From NCBI GenBank assembly GCA_944383015.1, contig CALWOC010000002.1, forward strand, positions 62,001 to 126,000: a stretch of DNA of 64,000 nucleotides, read 5' to 3'. The stretch's first letter is position 1, and every line of letters starts with the position of its first letter. Of the stretch, positions 1-11,810 are shown piece by piece. The DNA comes from an uncultured Clostridia bacterium. Lineage in GTDB: Bacteria > Bacillota > Clostridia > TANB77 > CAG-465. A program made the position numbers and the translations under genes. Under the pieces are notes generated by a model that saw nothing but the letters and a program-made list of their open reading frames with translations, was not told the origin of the DNA and did no database searches.

Positions 1-2784
1 CTTGAAGCACCAGATATCATTGTAAGAAACGAAAAAAGAATGCTACAAGAAGCAGTAGATGCTTTAATAGATAATGGTAGACGTGGTAGACCTATAACTG
101 GTGCAGGTGGAAGAGCTTTAAAATCATTATCTGACATGTTAAAAGGAAAACAAGGTAGATTTAGACAAAACTTACTTGGTAAAAGAGTTGATTATTCTGG
201 ACGTTCAGTTATCGTTGTAGGACCAGAATTAAAAATTTATCAATGCGGTCTACCAAGAGAGATGGCTTTAGAGCTATTTAAACCTTTTGTAATGAAAGAA
301 TTAGTTGCAAGAGGAATTGCTAACAACATAAAGAATGCAAAAACTTTAGTTGAAAAAGTTGATGTTTCTGTATGGGATGTTTTAGAAGATGTTATAAAAG
401 ACAGACCTGTAATGTTAAACCGTGCCCCTACACTACATAGACTTGGTATTCAAGCTTTTGAGCCAGTTCTTGTTGAGGGTAGAGCTATAAAACTACATCC
501 ATTAGTTTGTACTGCATTCAATGCCGATTTTGATGGAGATCAGATGGCCGTACACGTTCCATTATCTCCTGAAGCTGTGGCTGAGGCAAAATTACTAATG
601 CTTGCTTCAAATAACTTATTAAAACTACAAGATGGTAAACCAGTTGCTGTTCCATCACAGGATATGATACTTGGAAGCTACTATTTAACAGTTGATGTTG
701 ATGGTGAACCGGGTGAAGGAAAAGTATTCTCAAGTGAAGATGAAGCGTTAATGGCTTATGATCAAGGAGTTTTAGGCATTCATTCTGCAATTAAAGTAAG
801 AGTTACAAGAAGTGTTGATGGTGAAGATGTTACTGGAATTATTGATGCTACACCAGGTAGATTGATATTTAACAGTTATATACCACAAGACTTAGGATTT
901 GTTGACAGAACAATACCAGGAAATGAATTAAAACTTGAAATTGATTTCCCAGTTAGAAAGAAAGAACTAGGTAATATAGTTGATAAATGTATTTCTAAAC
1001 ATGGTATATCTGCTACATCAGTTGTTCTTGATGATATAAAAGCAAATGGATATAAATATTCTACTAGAGCTGCAGTAACAGTTTCAGTTGCTGATATGGA
1101 AGTTCCTGAAGCAAAAGCACAAATATTAGCTGATGCAGAAGTAAAAGTTGAAGGTATTCGTAAGAACTTTAAACGTGGTCTTATAACTGATGAAGAAAGA
1201 TATAACGAAACAATTAAAGTTTGGTCAAAAGCAACTGATGATATTCAAGCAGCTGTTATGAGCAATCCAAATAAATTAAATCCAATTCAGATGATGGCTC
1301 ATACTGGTGCCAGAGGTAACCCAACACAGATTAGACAATTAACTGGTATTCGTGGACTTATGGCGGATACTGAAGGTAAAACAGTTGAAATACCAATTAA
1401 ATCATGCTTTAAAGATGGACTAGATGTTCTTGAATTCTTCATTTCATCACATGGTGCAAGAAAAGGTCTTGCAGATACAGCATTAAGAACTGCAGACTCT
1501 GGATATTTAACAAGAAGACTTGTTGATGTTAACCAAGATGTTATAGTTATGGAAGATGATTGTGGAACACATGAAGGATTAGTTGTTCAAACTATTAAAG
1601 AATCTGGAGAAGCTATTGAAAAGCTTGAAGAGAGAATTGAAGGAAGATATCTTGCACAAGATATTTTAGATAAAAATGGTGACATTATAGTACCAAATGG
1701 AACATATGTTACAGATAAAATTGCTAAAATTATAGTTGATACAGGAATTGAACAAGTTAAGATTAGATCAGCTTTAACTTGCGAATCTGTAAGAGGAGTT
1801 TGTGCTAAATGTTATGGTAAAAATCTTGCAACAGGTGAACCTATATCTGTTGGTGAAGCTATAGGTATTATAGCTGCTCAATCAATAGGTGAACCTGGTA
1901 CACAGTTAACAATGAGAACATTCCACTCTGGTGGTGTTGCTGGTGGAGATATAACTCAAGGTCTTCCTAGAGTTGAAGAGTTGTTTGAAGCTAGAAAACC
2001 AAAGGGTGTTGCTATGGTTTCTGAAATTGATGGTACAGTTTCAATAGGAGATCATGGAAATAATAAAGAAGTTACTGTCGTAGGAGATGAAAAAACAGCA
2101 GAAAAATATTTAATACCATATGGAGCAAGACTAGCTGTTACAGATGGAAAAAGAATTGAAGCTGGTGATAGATTAACAGAAGGTTCATTAGATCCACATG
2201 ATATTATACGTATTAAAGGTGAAGTTGCTGTTCAAAACTACTTAATTGAAGAAGTTCAAAAAGTATATAGAACACAAGGTGTTAATATTGATGATAAACA
2301 TATTGAAATTGTTGCTCGTCAAATGCTTAGAAAAGTATATGTTGAAGATGCTGGTGATACAGATTTAATTGCTGCATCTACAATAGATATGACAGAGTTT
2401 AATAAAGCAAATAAGGATGCTAAAGCAAACGGTAAGAAAGTTGCTAAAGGTAAAAAAGTATTACTTGGTATTACAAAAGTTGCTTTACTTACAGATTCAT
2501 TCTTATCTGCTGCATCTTTCCAAGAGACAGCTAGAGTTCTAACTGATGCTGCAATTAAAGGAAAAGTAGATAAATTGCAAGGTTTAAAAGAAAATGTTAT
2601 TATTGGTCGTTTAATTCCTGCAGGAACTGGAATTGTTGACGTAAAAGATATTGATATAGTAACAGAAGATGATTTAAAACAAAAAGAAGAACCTGTTGTT
2701 GATGAAGATGTAATTAAGAAAGTATTAAAAGATGATTCTAGTGAAGATATTGTTTATTCACAAAATTCAAATATAGTTGAATAA
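1..2784 (+). CDS. rpoC: DNA-directed RNA polymerase subunit beta', 3' part
   Basis: Largest catalytic subunit of RNA polymerase. The reading frame is open from base 1 (it reads [13 protein letters not shown] before the first ATG at 40), so the gene continues upstream and about a quarter of the N-terminus is missing. The invariant magnesium-binding loop [12 protein letters not shown] lies near 520-555. The second zinc site ([11 protein letters not shown]) is near 1780-1820, and the trigger-loop region with [18 protein letters not shown] follows at about 1850. The C-terminal tail is acidic. A strong terminator follows, so this is the end of the rpoBC unit. Identification is certain. Confidence 0.98.
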   Translation, partial: LEAPDIIVRNEKRMLQEAVDALIDNGRRGRPITGAGGRALKSLSDMLKGKQGRFRQNLLGKRVDYSGRSVIVVGPELKIYQCGLPREMALELFKPFVMKELVARGIANNIKNAKTLVEKVDVSVWDVLEDVIKDRPVMLNRAPTLHRLGIQAFEPVLVEGRAIKLHPLVCTAFNADFDGDQMAVHVPLSPEAVAEAKLLMLASNNLLKLQDGKPVAVPSQDMILGSYYLTVDVDGEPGEGKVFSSEDEALMAYDQGVLGIHSAIKVRVTRSVDGEDVTGIIDATPGRLIFNSYIPQDLGFVDRTIPGNELKLEIDFPVRKKELGNIVDKCISKHGISATSVVLDDIKANGYKYSTRAAVTVSVADMEVPEAKAQILADAEVKVEGIRKNFKRGLITDEERYNETIKVWSKATDDIQAAVMSNPNKLNPIQMMAHTGARGNPTQIRQLTGIRGLMADTEGKTVEIPIKSCFKDGLDVLEFFISSHGARKGLADTALRTADSGYLTRRLVDVNQDVIVMEDDCGTHEGLVVQTIKESGEAIEKLEERIEGRYLAQDILDKNGDIIVPNGTYVTDKIAKIIVDTGIEQVKIRSALTCESVRGVCAKCYGKNLATGEPISVGEAIGIIAAQSIGEPGTQLTMRTFHSGGVAGGDITQGLPRVEELFEARKPKGVAMVSEIDGTVSIGDHGNNKEVTVVGDEKTAEKYLIPYGARLAVTDGKRIEAGDRLTEGSLDPHDIIRIKGEVAVQNYLIEEVQKVYRTQGVNIDDKHIEIVARQMLRKVYVEDAGDTDLIAASTIDMTEFNKANKDAKANGKKVAKGKKVLLGITKVALLTDSFLSAASFQETARVLTDAAIKGKVDKLQGLKENVIIGRLIPAGTGIVDVKDIDIVTEDDLKQKEEPVVDEDVIKKVLKDDSSEDIVYSQNSNIVE

Positions 2785-2790
2785 TAACTT

Positions 2791-2825
2791 AAAAAGGCGC
2801 ATATTTTAAAGTGTGCCTTTTTTTA
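2791..2825 (+). terminator. rpoC intrinsic terminator
   Basis: AAAGGCGCA and TGTGCCTTT form a G-U tolerant stem around a loop of about 10 nt, followed by a run of T, starting 6 bases after the rpoC stop codon. Confidence 0.85.
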
Positions 2826-2854
2826 TTGAAAAATTATTTATTTTAATATAAAAT
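2826..2854 (+). promoter_or_regulatory. possible promoter of the transglutaminase-like gene
   Basis: TTGAAA at 2826-2831 and TAAAAT at 2849-2854 with a 17-bp spacer, directly after the rpoC terminator and 27 bp before the next start codon. Both boxes are imperfect in a very AT-rich stretch. Confidence 0.35.
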
Positions 2855-2880
2855 AAGTATGTACAAAAGGAGATATAGTA

Positions 2881-4065
2881 ATGAAATCAACTATAAAGAG
2901 TTTTTTAAACTTCTTTTTTATAATATTTTTTATAGTATTAATTACATATGTATCTTTTTTTACTGATATACCAACAAAAACGGGAAATTTTGTAAGAAAA
3001 GAGATAGAAGAGAGCACCAATTCTTTTGAAGAGTATAATAATGATTTTATGATAAATAAACTTGGAATACAAATGAATGCGTATTATTATAGTTTTTTAA
3101 CAGATAATCAAAAGAAAATTTATGATTCAATTGCAAATGGCGTTAAAAATTTTCAAAATGAATTTGTAGTAAGAGATTATATTGCTCAAGATAAAGATCA
3201 ATTTGCTTTAGAAGTAAGTGTTGCTATTGAAGCGTTTATTAATGATCATCCAGAGGTATTTTATTTACAATCAGAATACTCATCATATATATTATCCTCT
3301 TTTGAAGGAAATTTAGGATATATTAGATTAAATTATACTGAGGAATCTATTGATGAAGTTAATAGAAAAATTGAACTTATGTCTCAAAAGATTGATGAAT
3401 ATTTAGTTGACTTAGAAGGCTTGAATGATTTTGAAAAAGAATTAAAAATACATGATAGGCTTTCATATGCTGTTGAGTATTCTCATTTAGAAGATTTACC
3501 AAGAGAATATCATACAGCAGAAGGAGCTCTTCTTGAAAACATTGGAGTGTGTGATAGTTTTACAAAAGCTTTACAATTAATATATAATAGAGCTGGAATT
3601 AATAGTATAATTGTATTGGGAAGTTTAGATGGAAATCCTCATGCATGGAATATGGTAAATGTTAATAATGAATGGTATCATGTTGATTTGACATCATCTC
3701 ATTCAATTTTTGAAGAAACAGGAATAGTAAATCATGCATACTTTAATCTAAATACAGAGGCTTTAAAGAAGTTTGCTATTATAGATAATGAGGAACTTTT
3801 ACCTTCATCGCAAGGAGATATTTGTAATTATTATAATTATAACAATCTAATTATAAAAGAAGGAGAAGATATATATCAAAGACTTGAAGATATATGCACT
3901 ATTTTTAGTAATGATAATTATATTGAATTTTATGTAGAAGGTAATGTAGGAAATAAGATATCAACAGTTTTAATTGCTCTTAGGGATATTGATCTGACAT
4001 TTTTAGATGGTACAAGACTATATTATTATAATATAGAAAATGCTATAATAATACCAAAAAATTAG
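2881..4065 (+). CDS. membrane-anchored transglutaminase-like protein
   Basis: 394 residues. An N-terminal hydrophobic segment (about residues 8-27) makes a signal anchor, so the bulk lies outside the membrane. The C-terminal half has a transglutaminase/protease-like core: Cys224 in GVCDSF, His254 in NPHAWN and Asp269 in WYHVDLT, in the order and spacing of the papain-like catalytic triad. Bacterial members are often cell-wall or protein-processing enzymes; the substrate here is unknown. AAAGGAG lies 7 bp before the ATG. It is followed closely by a vWA protein on the same strand, suggesting a surface-related pair. Confidence 0.8.
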   Translation: MKSTIKSFLNFFFIIFFIVLITYVSFFTDIPTKTGNFVRKEIEESTNSFEEYNNDFMINKLGIQMNAYYYSFLTDNQKKIYDSIANGVKNFQNEFVVRDYIAQDKDQFALEVSVAIEAFINDHPEVFYLQSEYSSYILSSFEGNLGYIRLNYTEESIDEVNRKIELMSQKIDEYLVDLEGLNDFEKELKIHDRLSYAVEYSHLEDLPREYHTAEGALLENIGVCDSFTKALQLIYNRAGINSIIVLGSLDGNPHAWNMVNVNNEWYHVDLTSSHSIFEETGIVNHAYFNLNTEALKKFAIIDNEELLPSSQGDICNYYNYNNLIIKEGEDIYQRLEDICTIFSNDNYIEFYVEGNVGNKISTVLIALRDIDLTFLDGTRLYYYNIENAIIIPKN

Positions 4066-4128
4066 TTGAATTAATTTTTTATATAATATATAATAATTAT
4101 GTATAATAAACTAAGGAGAAATGATGTT

Positions 4129-6645
4129 ATGAATAATTTTAAAGATTTTTTTCTAGACTTAAGAGATGATACATTAGATTTTATAGATGATCATAGAAAA
4201 GCATTAATAATAATTAGTTTTATAGCTATATTATTACTAATAGGACTTATGGTTGTATTTATACTTATGACTCCTGTAAAAATTACTATAGCTAATGCAG
4301 ATACTGAGACTGGAAATATAATAGGAACAAAAGCTAGAACTATGCAATATACTGCTTCTGCACAAAAATATGGTGAGCCAATTGATAGTACATTTACATG
4401 GGAAGTAAGTGGTGGTAGTGTAGAAGTCGATCAAAATGGGATAGCAACTTGGAATTTACCAGTCGATGAGGGAACATATTCAATCACTGCTAATAATGGT
4501 GAAGCTACAGGAACAAAATATGTAACTATAATAGGTAACGAGTTATCTAATCTATATAAAAATAGTGATTATGAGATTCTATGCCAAGATACAGATGGAG
4601 ATGGACTAACTGATTTATATGAAGGTTCTAATAGTAGAACTAGTAATACCCAAAAAGATACAGATAATGATGGATTATATGATGGTGATGAAATTATAAT
4701 GGAGCTTGATCCTTTAAAAGCAGATAGTAAAGGTGACGGAGTAAATGATGGGGAAAGAGAATTAGAGTATACTTTTGAAAATAATGGTGTTAAGCTTGAT
4801 ATGACTGGTAAGGGTAACTTTACAAGAACTTCTATAGATAAATATGAAACAGAAACATTAGATAATGTAAGTTCTGTATTAGATGGAGTATATTCTATAT
4901 ATACAGAAGCACAATTAGATGATGCAAAGATTACAATATCATATGATAAAGCAAAAGTAGATGAAATGGGACTTTCTGAGTCATCACTTGCTGTATATGA
5001 ATTAAATGAAGATAATAATACTTTTACTAAGATAATGACTGAGATTAATACGGGTTCATCAACTTTATCTTTTTCAACAGAAACATTAGGTAAATATTTT
5101 GTTGCGGATTCTTCTAAGCTTACATCAAATTTATCTACTGAACTTGTATTTATAATAGATAATTCTGGTTCTATGTATTCTGTTGATGAATATGCAGATA
5201 GTGAAGAAAATGATCCGGAATTTAAAAGAGTTGATGTGGTAAATGATCTTATAGATAAGTTGCAAGGAAACTATAGATTTGGTGCAGGTAAATTTACCTT
5301 TGAATATACTGAATTATCTAGATTAACTCAAGACAAAGCAACTATAAAAAATAGAATTAGTACAATAAAGACAGACCCTGAAAATTTCTCTGGAACATAT
5401 ATAGGAGCAGGTCTTGAAGGTGGAGTTGCAATGTTTAGTGAAGATGAAAATCAAAATAGAAGATATATTGTACTATTATCAGATGGGCAAGATACAGATG
5501 GAGAGGGCTATGATGATGAATTATTAACTAAGCAAATAGAGCTTGCAAAAGAAAAAGGCATTAAGGTATACACAATTGGTCTTGGTGAAACAATTGATGA
5601 GGAAAATCTAGTAAATATTGCTAAAGAAACTAATGGAAAATACTATTTTGCAGCAACAGCAGATGATTTAGAGGCTACATTTGACTTAATTGCTGCAGAA
5701 TTAAATTATAATTTATATGATACTACAAATGACGGAGTAGATGATTCTGTAATTATAGCTGATTCAGGATTTTTAGTTGGAAGAGATGGATTTTCATTTT
5801 CTAACTTTTCAAATACTCAAGTAGAGCATGGATATGGATATGGTATGGTTTTATATGCTAAATTGTTTTATGATAAGGATTTACCAAGTAGACTTGGAGC
5901 AAAGAGAATAACCACTTCTGATGGAACTGTTGTTGAGGCGCCAACTGTAGATTCTCTAGATTTAGTTGAGGAAGGAACAGCATTAAGAACATATATACCA
6001 ACCTCTTTGAGTGTATTGTCTGAGCTTCCAGATAATTTCTGGTCATCTACTGTTACAAGTGGTGTACTTACTATAAATTCAACAATAAAACAAGAATTGC
6101 AATCAGTTGGATTTACTACATATAATGTGCCATATAATATGGAGAATGCCGGATTTAAGCAATATGAATCAATAAGATTTGATATGACATATTTACTTGC
6201 TGATGAAGAAGAACAACAGCAAATGCAAACACAAACTACATTGGAAGATAATGATGCGGAAATGTTAAAATTATTAGCAAGATTAGATATTACAAAATAT
6301 AGAGATGAAAAATTCTATTTTTATGATAATAATGATACAGCTTTTGATACATTGATAGAAACATTATCTGAGGGAGAACCTGTTATGATTAGAATAAATG
6401 ATGATTATACAGTTCTTGCTGCAAAGGTACTTGCTGAAGCAAAAAATATGAATAAATATAAAATTGAAGTATATGATCCAAATTATGCAGGTATTCCAAA
6501 ATATATTGAAGTAGAAAGATATAAATTTTCTGATATTGCAGAAATTTCTAATGTTGTAACAGATACTTATGAATATAAGTTTAAGTATCAAGGAACAGAT
6601 GTAGGAATATGTTTAAGTTATCCAAATGTAGAGGAAAATAATTAA
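4129..6645 (+). CDS. membrane-anchored von Willebrand factor A domain protein
   Basis: 838 residues from the ATG at 4129, chosen because AAGGAG sits 10 bp upstream; an earlier in-frame ATG at 4099 has no such site. Order of parts: short cytoplasmic N-terminus, one membrane helix (about 22-46), an Ig-like/BIG-type segment, calcium-binding thrombospondin-3-like repeats (DTDGDGLTD near residue 154, DTDNDGLYDGDE after it), then a vWA domain with a MIDAS motif DNSGS at residue 344 and LLSDGQDTDGEG further on. The C-terminal 250 residues are unassigned. Likely an extracellular metal-dependent adhesion or scaffolding protein. Function is inferred from domains only. Confidence 0.82.
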   Translation: MNNFKDFFLDLRDDTLDFIDDHRKALIIISFIAILLLIGLMVVFILMTPVKITIANADTETGNIIGTKARTMQYTASAQKYGEPIDSTFTWEVSGGSVEVDQNGIATWNLPVDEGTYSITANNGEATGTKYVTIIGNELSNLYKNSDYEILCQDTDGDGLTDLYEGSNSRTSNTQKDTDNDGLYDGDEIIMELDPLKADSKGDGVNDGERELEYTFENNGVKLDMTGKGNFTRTSIDKYETETLDNVSSVLDGVYSIYTEAQLDDAKITISYDKAKVDEMGLSESSLAVYELNEDNNTFTKIMTEINTGSSTLSFSTETLGKYFVADSSKLTSNLSTELVFIIDNSGSMYSVDEYADSEENDPEFKRVDVVNDLIDKLQGNYRFGAGKFTFEYTELSRLTQDKATIKNRISTIKTDPENFSGTYIGAGLEGGVAMFSEDENQNRRYIVLLSDGQDTDGEGYDDELLTKQIELAKEKGIKVYTIGLGETIDEENLVNIAKETNGKYYFAATADDLEATFDLIAAELNYNLYDTTNDGVDDSVIIADSGFLVGRDGFSFSNFSNTQVEHGYGYGMVLYAKLFYDKDLPSRLGAKRITTSDGTVVEAPTVDSLDLVEEGTALRTYIPTSLSVLSELPDNFWSSTVTSGVLTINSTIKQELQSVGFTTYNVPYNMENAGFKQYESIRFDMTYLLADEEEQQQMQTQTTLEDNDAEMLKLLARLDITKYRDEKFYFYDNNDTAFDTLIETLSEGEPVMIRINDDYTVLAAKVLAEAKNMNKYKIEVYDPNYAGIPKYIEVERYKFSDIAEISNVVTDTYEYKFKYQGTDVGICLSYPNVEENN

Positions 6646-6650
6646 TTATA

Positions 6651-6686
6651 AAAAAGTCTTTTAAGTATTTCTTAAAAGACTTTTTA
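6651..6686 (+). terminator. intrinsic terminator after the vWA gene
   Basis: A perfect inverted repeat AAAAAGTCTTTTAAG / CTTAAAAGACTTTTT with a 5-nt loop, starting 6 bases after the stop codon. Confidence 0.9.
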
Positions 6687-6720
6687 ATGTAAAAAAATTA
6701 TGTAACATTTCTTTAAAACA

Positions 6721-6749
6721 TTGACTTTTATTTTAAGTTTTAGTATAAT
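6721..6749 (+). promoter_or_regulatory. sigma-A promoter of the rpsL-rpsG-fusA unit
   Basis: TTGACT at 6721-6726 and TATAAT at 6744-6749 with a 17-bp spacer, about 57 bp before the rpsL start. It lies between a terminator and the ribosomal operon. Confidence 0.85.
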
Positions 6750-6805
6750 ATTTAACGTACTAATGTAGATAATACATTAAATTAAAGAAAGAGGGGTGAA
6801 TTTAA

Positions 6806-7222
6806 GTGCCTACATTTAATCAATTAGTTAGAAAAGGAAGAGAGAATAAAACAACTAAATCTAAATCTCCAGCTTTACAAAGAGGATATAACTCAAGAAA
6901 AAAAGCTGCAACAAATCAACCATCTCCACAAAAAAGAGGTGTTTGTACAGTTGTTAAAACTCAAACTCCAAAGAAACCAAACTCTGCTTTAAGAAAAGTA
7001 GCCAGAGTTAGACTAACAAATACAATGGAAGTAACAGCATATATTCCAGGTATTGGTCATAACCTACAAGAACACAGTGTTGTTTTAATTAGAGGTGGAA
7101 GAGTAAAAGACTTACCAGGTGTACGTTATCACATTGTTAGAGGTGTACTTGATACAGCAGGTGTTGCTGATAGAGTACAAGCAAAATCAAAATATGGTGC
7201 AAAAAAAGCAAAGAAAAAATAA
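6806..7222 (+). CDS. rpsL: 30S ribosomal protein S12
   Basis: 138 residues, starting at GTG ([12 protein letters not shown]) with GAGGGGTGA upstream. S12 lies at the decoding centre and checks codon-anticodon pairing. The streptomycin-determining loops are wild type: [17 protein letters not shown] (Lys and Pro intact) and the later [14 protein letters not shown]. First gene of the classical str operon (rpsL-rpsG-fusA-tuf), followed by rpsG after 117 bp. Confidence 0.98.
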   Translation: MPTFNQLVRKGRENKTTKSKSPALQRGYNSRKKAATNQPSPQKRGVCTVVKTQTPKKPNSALRKVARVRLTNTMEVTAYIPGIGHNLQEHSVVLIRGGRVKDLPGVRYHIVRGVLDTAGVADRVQAKSKYGAKKAKKK

Positions 7223-7288
7223 TAATTAAGTTAGGCGCTTAAGTTTAAGATATTAAACCGAGCACTTACAAGAATTAAATATTTTTGA

Positions 7289-7810
<522 letters not shown>

Positions 7811-7852
7811 AATTAGTGTTATTATAATTAATAGAAGGGAGGCTAATTTTTC

Positions 7853-9937
7853 ATGGCAGGAAGAGAATATCCTCTTGAGAGGACAAGAAATATCGGTATC
7901 ATGGCTCATATTGATGCTGGTAAAACAACTACTACAGAAAGAATACTATTTTATACTGGTAAAACACATAAAATAGGTGAAGTTCATGATGGTGCTGCTA
8001 CAATGGATTGGATGGCTCAAGAACAAGAAAGAGGTATAACAATTACATCAGCAGCAACAACATGTTTTTGGAAAAATAATAGAATAAATATTATAGATAC
8101 TCCAGGACACGTTGACTTTACAATTGAAGTTCAAAGATCTCTTAGAGTATTAGATGGTGCAGTTACTGTTTTAGCTGCAAAAGGTGGTGTACAACCACAA
8201 ACAGAAACTGTTTGGAGACAAGCAGACAAATATAGTGTACCAAGAATGGTATATGTAAATAAAATGGATGTTACAGGTGCAGATTTTATGCTTTGTGTAC
8301 ATCAATTAAGAGATAGATTAAAAGCAAATGCAATTCCAATTGCTCTTCCAATAGGAAAAGAGGATAACTTTAAAGGAATTGTTGACTTAGTAAAAATGCA
8401 AGCATATGTTCATTATGATGAATTAGGTCAAGATGTAAGAACAGAAGCTATTCCTGAAGATATGAAAGCTGATGCTGAAAAATATAGAACAGAATTAATT
8501 GAGCATTTAGCTGAAATTGATGATGATTTAATGGAAAAATATCTAAATGGTGAAGAATTTACAGTAGAGGAAATAAAAGCTGCAATTAGAAAATCTACAA
8601 TTGCAAATACTTTAGTTCCAGTTACATGTGGAAGTTCATATAAAAATAAAGGTGTTCAAGAGCTACTTGATGATATTGTAGACTATATGCCAGCTCCAAC
8701 AGATATACCACATATTAAGGGTGTTTTAGAAGATGGAACAGAAGCTGAGAGAAAATCATCAGACGAAGAACCTTTTGCTGCTTTAGCATTTAAAATTATG
8801 ACAGATCCATATGTAGGTAAATTAACTTTCTTTAGAGTTTATTCAGGTACATTAGAAAAAGGTTCTTATGTATTAAATGCAAGCAAAGGTAAAAAAGAAA
8901 GAATAGGAAGACTTATTCAAATGCACTCAAACTCTAGACAAGATATAGATAAGGTATATTCTGGAGATATTGCATGTGCTGTTGGTTTAAAAGATGTTTC
9001 AACAGGTGATTCATTAACAGATGAACAACATCCAATAATTCTTGAATCAATTGAGTTCCCAGAACCAGTTATTGATATATCAATTGAACCAAAAACTAAA
9101 GCTGACCAAGAAAAAATGGCAGTCGCTTTACAAAAATTAGCAGAAGAAGATCCTTCATTTAAAACTTATACAAACCAAGAAACTGGTCAGACAATAATTG
9201 CTGGTATGGGTGAATTACACTTAGATATAATTGTTGATAGATTAAGAAGAGAATTTAATGTTGATGCAAATGTTGGTAAACCACAAGTTGCATATAAAGA
9301 AACAATTAGAAAAGCAGTTAAAGTTGAAGGAAAATTCATCAGACAATCTGGTGGTAAAGGTCAATATGGTCACGTTTGGCTTGAAGTTGAACCTAATGAA
9401 CAAGGAAAAGGATATTCATTTGAATCTAGAATCGTTGGTGGTGTTGTTCCTAAAGAATATGTAAAACCAGTTGACGAAGGTGTTCAAGATGCAATGAAAG
9501 CTGGTGTTCTAGCTGGATATCCAGTTGTTGATGTTAAAGTTGCACTTGTTGATGGTTCATATCACGAAGTTGACTCTTCAGAAGCTGCATTCCATATTGC
9601 AGGTTCTATGGCATTTAAAGAAGCATGTCGTCAAGGTGGTGCTGCTTTACTTGAACCAATAATGAAAGTTGATATCGTTGTTCCAGAAGAATATATGGGT
9701 GACGTTATCGGAGATGTAAATTCAAGACGTGGAAGAATGGAAGGTATGGATACAGAGCAAGGTATCACAACAATACATGCATTTATACCACTTTCTGAAA
9801 TGTTTGGATATGCTACAGACTTGAGATCTAAAACTCAAGGTAGAGGTACTTATTCTATGGAACCATCTCATTATGAAGAAGTTCCAAAATCAGTACTAGA
9901 GACAATAGTTTCTCAAAGAGCTAAAAAAGAGGACTAG
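7853..9937 (+). CDS. fusA: translation elongation factor G
   Basis: 694 residues, normal length. GTPase that drives translocation of tRNA and mRNA on the ribosome. The G1 loop [12 protein letters not shown], the G2/G3 region [12 protein letters not shown] and DTPGHVDF, and G4 NKMD are all present, followed by domains II-V ending [22 protein letters not shown] precedes the ATG. It belongs to the str operon. One full-length copy only; no ribosome-protection (Tet) features. Confidence 0.98.
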   Translation: MAGREYPLERTRNIGIMAHIDAGKTTTTERILFYTGKTHKIGEVHDGAATMDWMAQEQERGITITSAATTCFWKNNRINIIDTPGHVDFTIEVQRSLRVLDGAVTVLAAKGGVQPQTETVWRQADKYSVPRMVYVNKMDVTGADFMLCVHQLRDRLKANAIPIALPIGKEDNFKGIVDLVKMQAYVHYDELGQDVRTEAIPEDMKADAEKYRTELIEHLAEIDDDLMEKYLNGEEFTVEEIKAAIRKSTIANTLVPVTCGSSYKNKGVQELLDDIVDYMPAPTDIPHIKGVLEDGTEAERKSSDEEPFAALAFKIMTDPYVGKLTFFRVYSGTLEKGSYVLNASKGKKERIGRLIQMHSNSRQDIDKVYSGDIACAVGLKDVSTGDSLTDEQHPIILESIEFPEPVIDISIEPKTKADQEKMAVALQKLAEEDPSFKTYTNQETGQTIIAGMGELHLDIIVDRLRREFNVDANVGKPQVAYKETIRKAVKVEGKFIRQSGGKGQYGHVWLEVEPNEQGKGYSFESRIVGGVVPKEYVKPVDEGVQDAMKAGVLAGYPVVDVKVALVDGSYHEVDSSEAAFHIAGSMAFKEACRQGGAALLEPIMKVDIVVPEEYMGDVIGDVNSRRGRMEGMDTEQGITTIHAFIPLSEMFGYATDLRSKTQGRGTYSMEPSHYEEVPKSVLETIVSQRAKKED

Positions 9938-9961
9938 TCTAAATATTAAAAAAATGTTATT

Positions 9962-9996
9962 TACACTTTTTCTATTGCAAAAATAGAAAAAGTGTA
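9962..9996 (+). promoter_or_regulatory. perfect 15-bp hairpin between fusA and tuf
   Basis: TACACTTTTTCTATT and AATAGAAAAAGTGTA flank a 5-nt loop (GCAAA). There is no T-tract, so it is unlikely to be an efficient terminator in this direction. It may be a processing or partial-termination site that adjusts tuf relative to fusA. Confidence 0.55.
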
Positions 9997-10063
9997 GTAA
10001 AATAACTATAATTGATGCACTATGCGTGCACATTAGTTGAAAAATTTAAGGAGGAATATTAAA

Positions 10064-11266
10064 ATGGCAAAAGCTAAGTTTGAAAGAACTAAACCACACG
10101 TTAACATTGGTACAATCGGACATGTTGACCACGGTAAAACTACTTTAACAGCTGCAATTACTAAATATTGTAGCTTAACTGGCGGAGCTGAATTCAAAGC
10201 TTATGATCAAATCGATGGAGCTCCTGAAGAAAGACAAAGAGGTATCACTATCTCTACAGCTCACGTTGAATATGAGACAGCAAACAGACACTATGCACAC
10301 GTTGACTGTCCAGGACACGCTGACTATGTTAAAAACATGATCACTGGTGCTGCACAAATGGATGGTGCAATACTTGTTGTTTCTGCTGCAGATGGCCCTA
10401 TGCCACAAACTAGAGAACATATATTACTTGCAAGACAAGTTGGTGTTCCTTACATAGTTGTATTTATGAACAAATGCGATATGGTAGATGATCCTGAACT
10501 ATTAGAATTAGTTGAAATGGATATCAGAGATTTATTATCTAAATATGATTTCCCAGGAGACACTACTCCAATTATTAAGGGTTCTGCATTAAAGGTTCTA
10601 GAATCTACTTCAACAGATCCTAATGCACCTGAATATGCTTGCATCAAAGAATTATTAGATACAATTGATGCATACATTCCAAATCCACAAAGAGATGTAG
10701 ATAAACCTTTCCTAATGCCAGTTGAAGATGTATTTACTATTACAGGTAGAGGTACAGTTGCAACAGGTAGAATTGAAAGAGGAACTTTAAAAATAGGTGA
10801 AGAAGTTGAAATTGTTGGACTTTCTGACGAAAAGAAGAAAACAGTAGTAACTGGTATCGAAATGTTCAGAAAATCTTTAGATTCAGCTGAAGCTGGAGAT
10901 AACGCTGGTGTACTTCTAAGAGGAGTTCAAAGAAATGAAATTGAAAGAGGTCAAGTTATATCTAAACCTGGTTCAATTCATCCACATACTGAATTCTCAG
11001 CAGAAGTATATATCCTAACTAAAGAAGAAGGTGGAAGACATACTCCATTCTTTAACGGATATAGACCACAATTCTATTTCAGAACAACTGACGTTACAGG
11101 TGTTATTGAATTACCAGCAGGAACAGAAATGGTAATGCCAGGTGATAATGTAACAATGCAAATTAAACTTATCACTCCAATAGCAATTGAAAAAGGATTA
11201 AAATTCGCTATTCGTGAAGGTGGTAAAACAGTTGGTGCTGGATCAGTATCAGATATTAAAGAATAA
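10064..11266 (+). CDS. tuf: translation elongation factor Tu
   Basis: 400 residues from the ATG at 10064 ([27 protein letters not shown]), 8 bp after AAGGAGG. It delivers aminoacyl-tRNA to the ribosome. G1 [16 protein letters not shown] and NKCDMVDD GTPase motifs and the C-terminal beta-barrels are intact. Codon use is more C-rich than the neighbours (for example GGTATCACT), as expected for one of the most highly expressed genes. A strong terminator follows. Confidence 0.98.
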   Translation: MAKAKFERTKPHVNIGTIGHVDHGKTTLTAAITKYCSLTGGAEFKAYDQIDGAPEERQRGITISTAHVEYETANRHYAHVDCPGHADYVKNMITGAAQMDGAILVVSAADGPMPQTREHILLARQVGVPYIVVFMNKCDMVDDPELLELVEMDIRDLLSKYDFPGDTTPIIKGSALKVLESTSTDPNAPEYACIKELLDTIDAYIPNPQRDVDKPFLMPVEDVFTITGRGTVATGRIERGTLKIGEEVEIVGLSDEKKKTVVTGIEMFRKSLDSAEAGDNAGVLLRGVQRNEIERGQVISKPGSIHPHTEFSAEVYILTKEEGGRHTPFFNGYRPQFYFRTTDVTGVIELPAGTEMVMPGDNVTMQIKLITPIAIEKGLKFAIREGGKTVGAGSVSDIKE

Positions 11267-11284
11267 TTGATATTCTTAAATGTA

Positions 11285-11319
11285 TAAAAAAATAAGAGCT
11301 TTGGCTCTTATTTTTTTTA
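11285..11319 (+). terminator. tuf intrinsic terminator
   Basis: AAATAAGAGC / GCTCTTATTT hairpin with a 4-nt loop, followed by T8. Confidence 0.92.
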
Positions 11320-11378
11320 TATATAAATATATTTATAGATTTAAATTATAATATTTTATATAAAAAGTAAAAAATTCC

Positions 11379-11407
11379 TTGACAATATTGTATAAATATT
11401 AGATAAT
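11379..11407 (+). promoter_or_regulatory. acpP promoter
   Basis: TTGACA at 11379-11384 and GATAAT at 11402-11407 with a 17-bp spacer, about 75 bp before the acpP start. Confidence 0.75.
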
Positions 11408-11480
11408 AAAGTTATGTTTAGAATATTTTTGTGTGAGCAATCATATAAAGTGTAAAAGAAATCTTGAGGAGGTGTATAAA

Positions 11481-11717
11481 ATGGATACAGTTTTAGAAAA
11501 AGTAAAAGAAGTAATTAGTGAGCAATTAGGTATAGATGATACAGATTCAATTACTACTGAAACAACTTTTATCGATGACTTAGGAGCTGATTCACTTGAT
11601 ATTGTTGAATTAATCATGGCTTTGGAAGAAGAATTTGACATGGAAATTCCAGAAGAAGAAGCAGAAAAAATTACATCTGTTGGTGATGTAGTTACTTATA
11701 TTGAGAATAATCAATAG
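11481..11717 (+). CDS. acpP: acyl carrier protein
   Basis: 78 residues from the ATG at 11481, which follows GAGGAGG; this start gives the normal ACP length, whereas an upstream start at 11433 would add 16 unrelated residues. The phosphopantetheine attachment serine is in [12 protein letters not shown]. Highly acidic helix II and III ([16 protein letters not shown]) are typical. It carries acyl chains in fatty acid synthesis. Its place just before rnc is common in Firmicutes, although here the two have separate promoters. Confidence 0.96.
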   Translation: MDTVLEKVKEVISEQLGIDDTDSITTETTFIDDLGADSLDIVELIMALEEEFDMEIPEEEAEKITSVGDVVTYIENNQ

Positions 11718-11728
11718 TAGATATAAAT

Positions 11729-11759
11729 TGTACCTTAGTTTACTAAGGTGCTTTTTTTT
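11729..11759 (+). terminator. acpP intrinsic terminator
   Basis: TACCTTAG / CTAAGGTG stem with a short loop, then T8. Confidence 0.9.
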
Positions 11760-11760
11760 C

Positions 11761-11789
11761 TTGAAAAAAGGTATAATCTAATATATAAT
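11761..11789 (+). promoter_or_regulatory. promoter of the rnc cluster
   Basis: TTGAAA at 11761-11766 and TATAAT at 11784-11789 with a 17-bp spacer, 22 bp before the rnc start and directly after the acpP terminator. Confidence 0.7.
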
Positions 11790-11810
11790 GTATATGAAGG
11801 AGAATAATGT

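Noticed and set aside
518..790. Minus-strand frame inside rpoC
   Set aside because: Shadow of the rpoC coding strand with no ribosome binding site or recognisable product. The same applies to the other reverse frames over fusA, tuf, rnc, comEA and folC.
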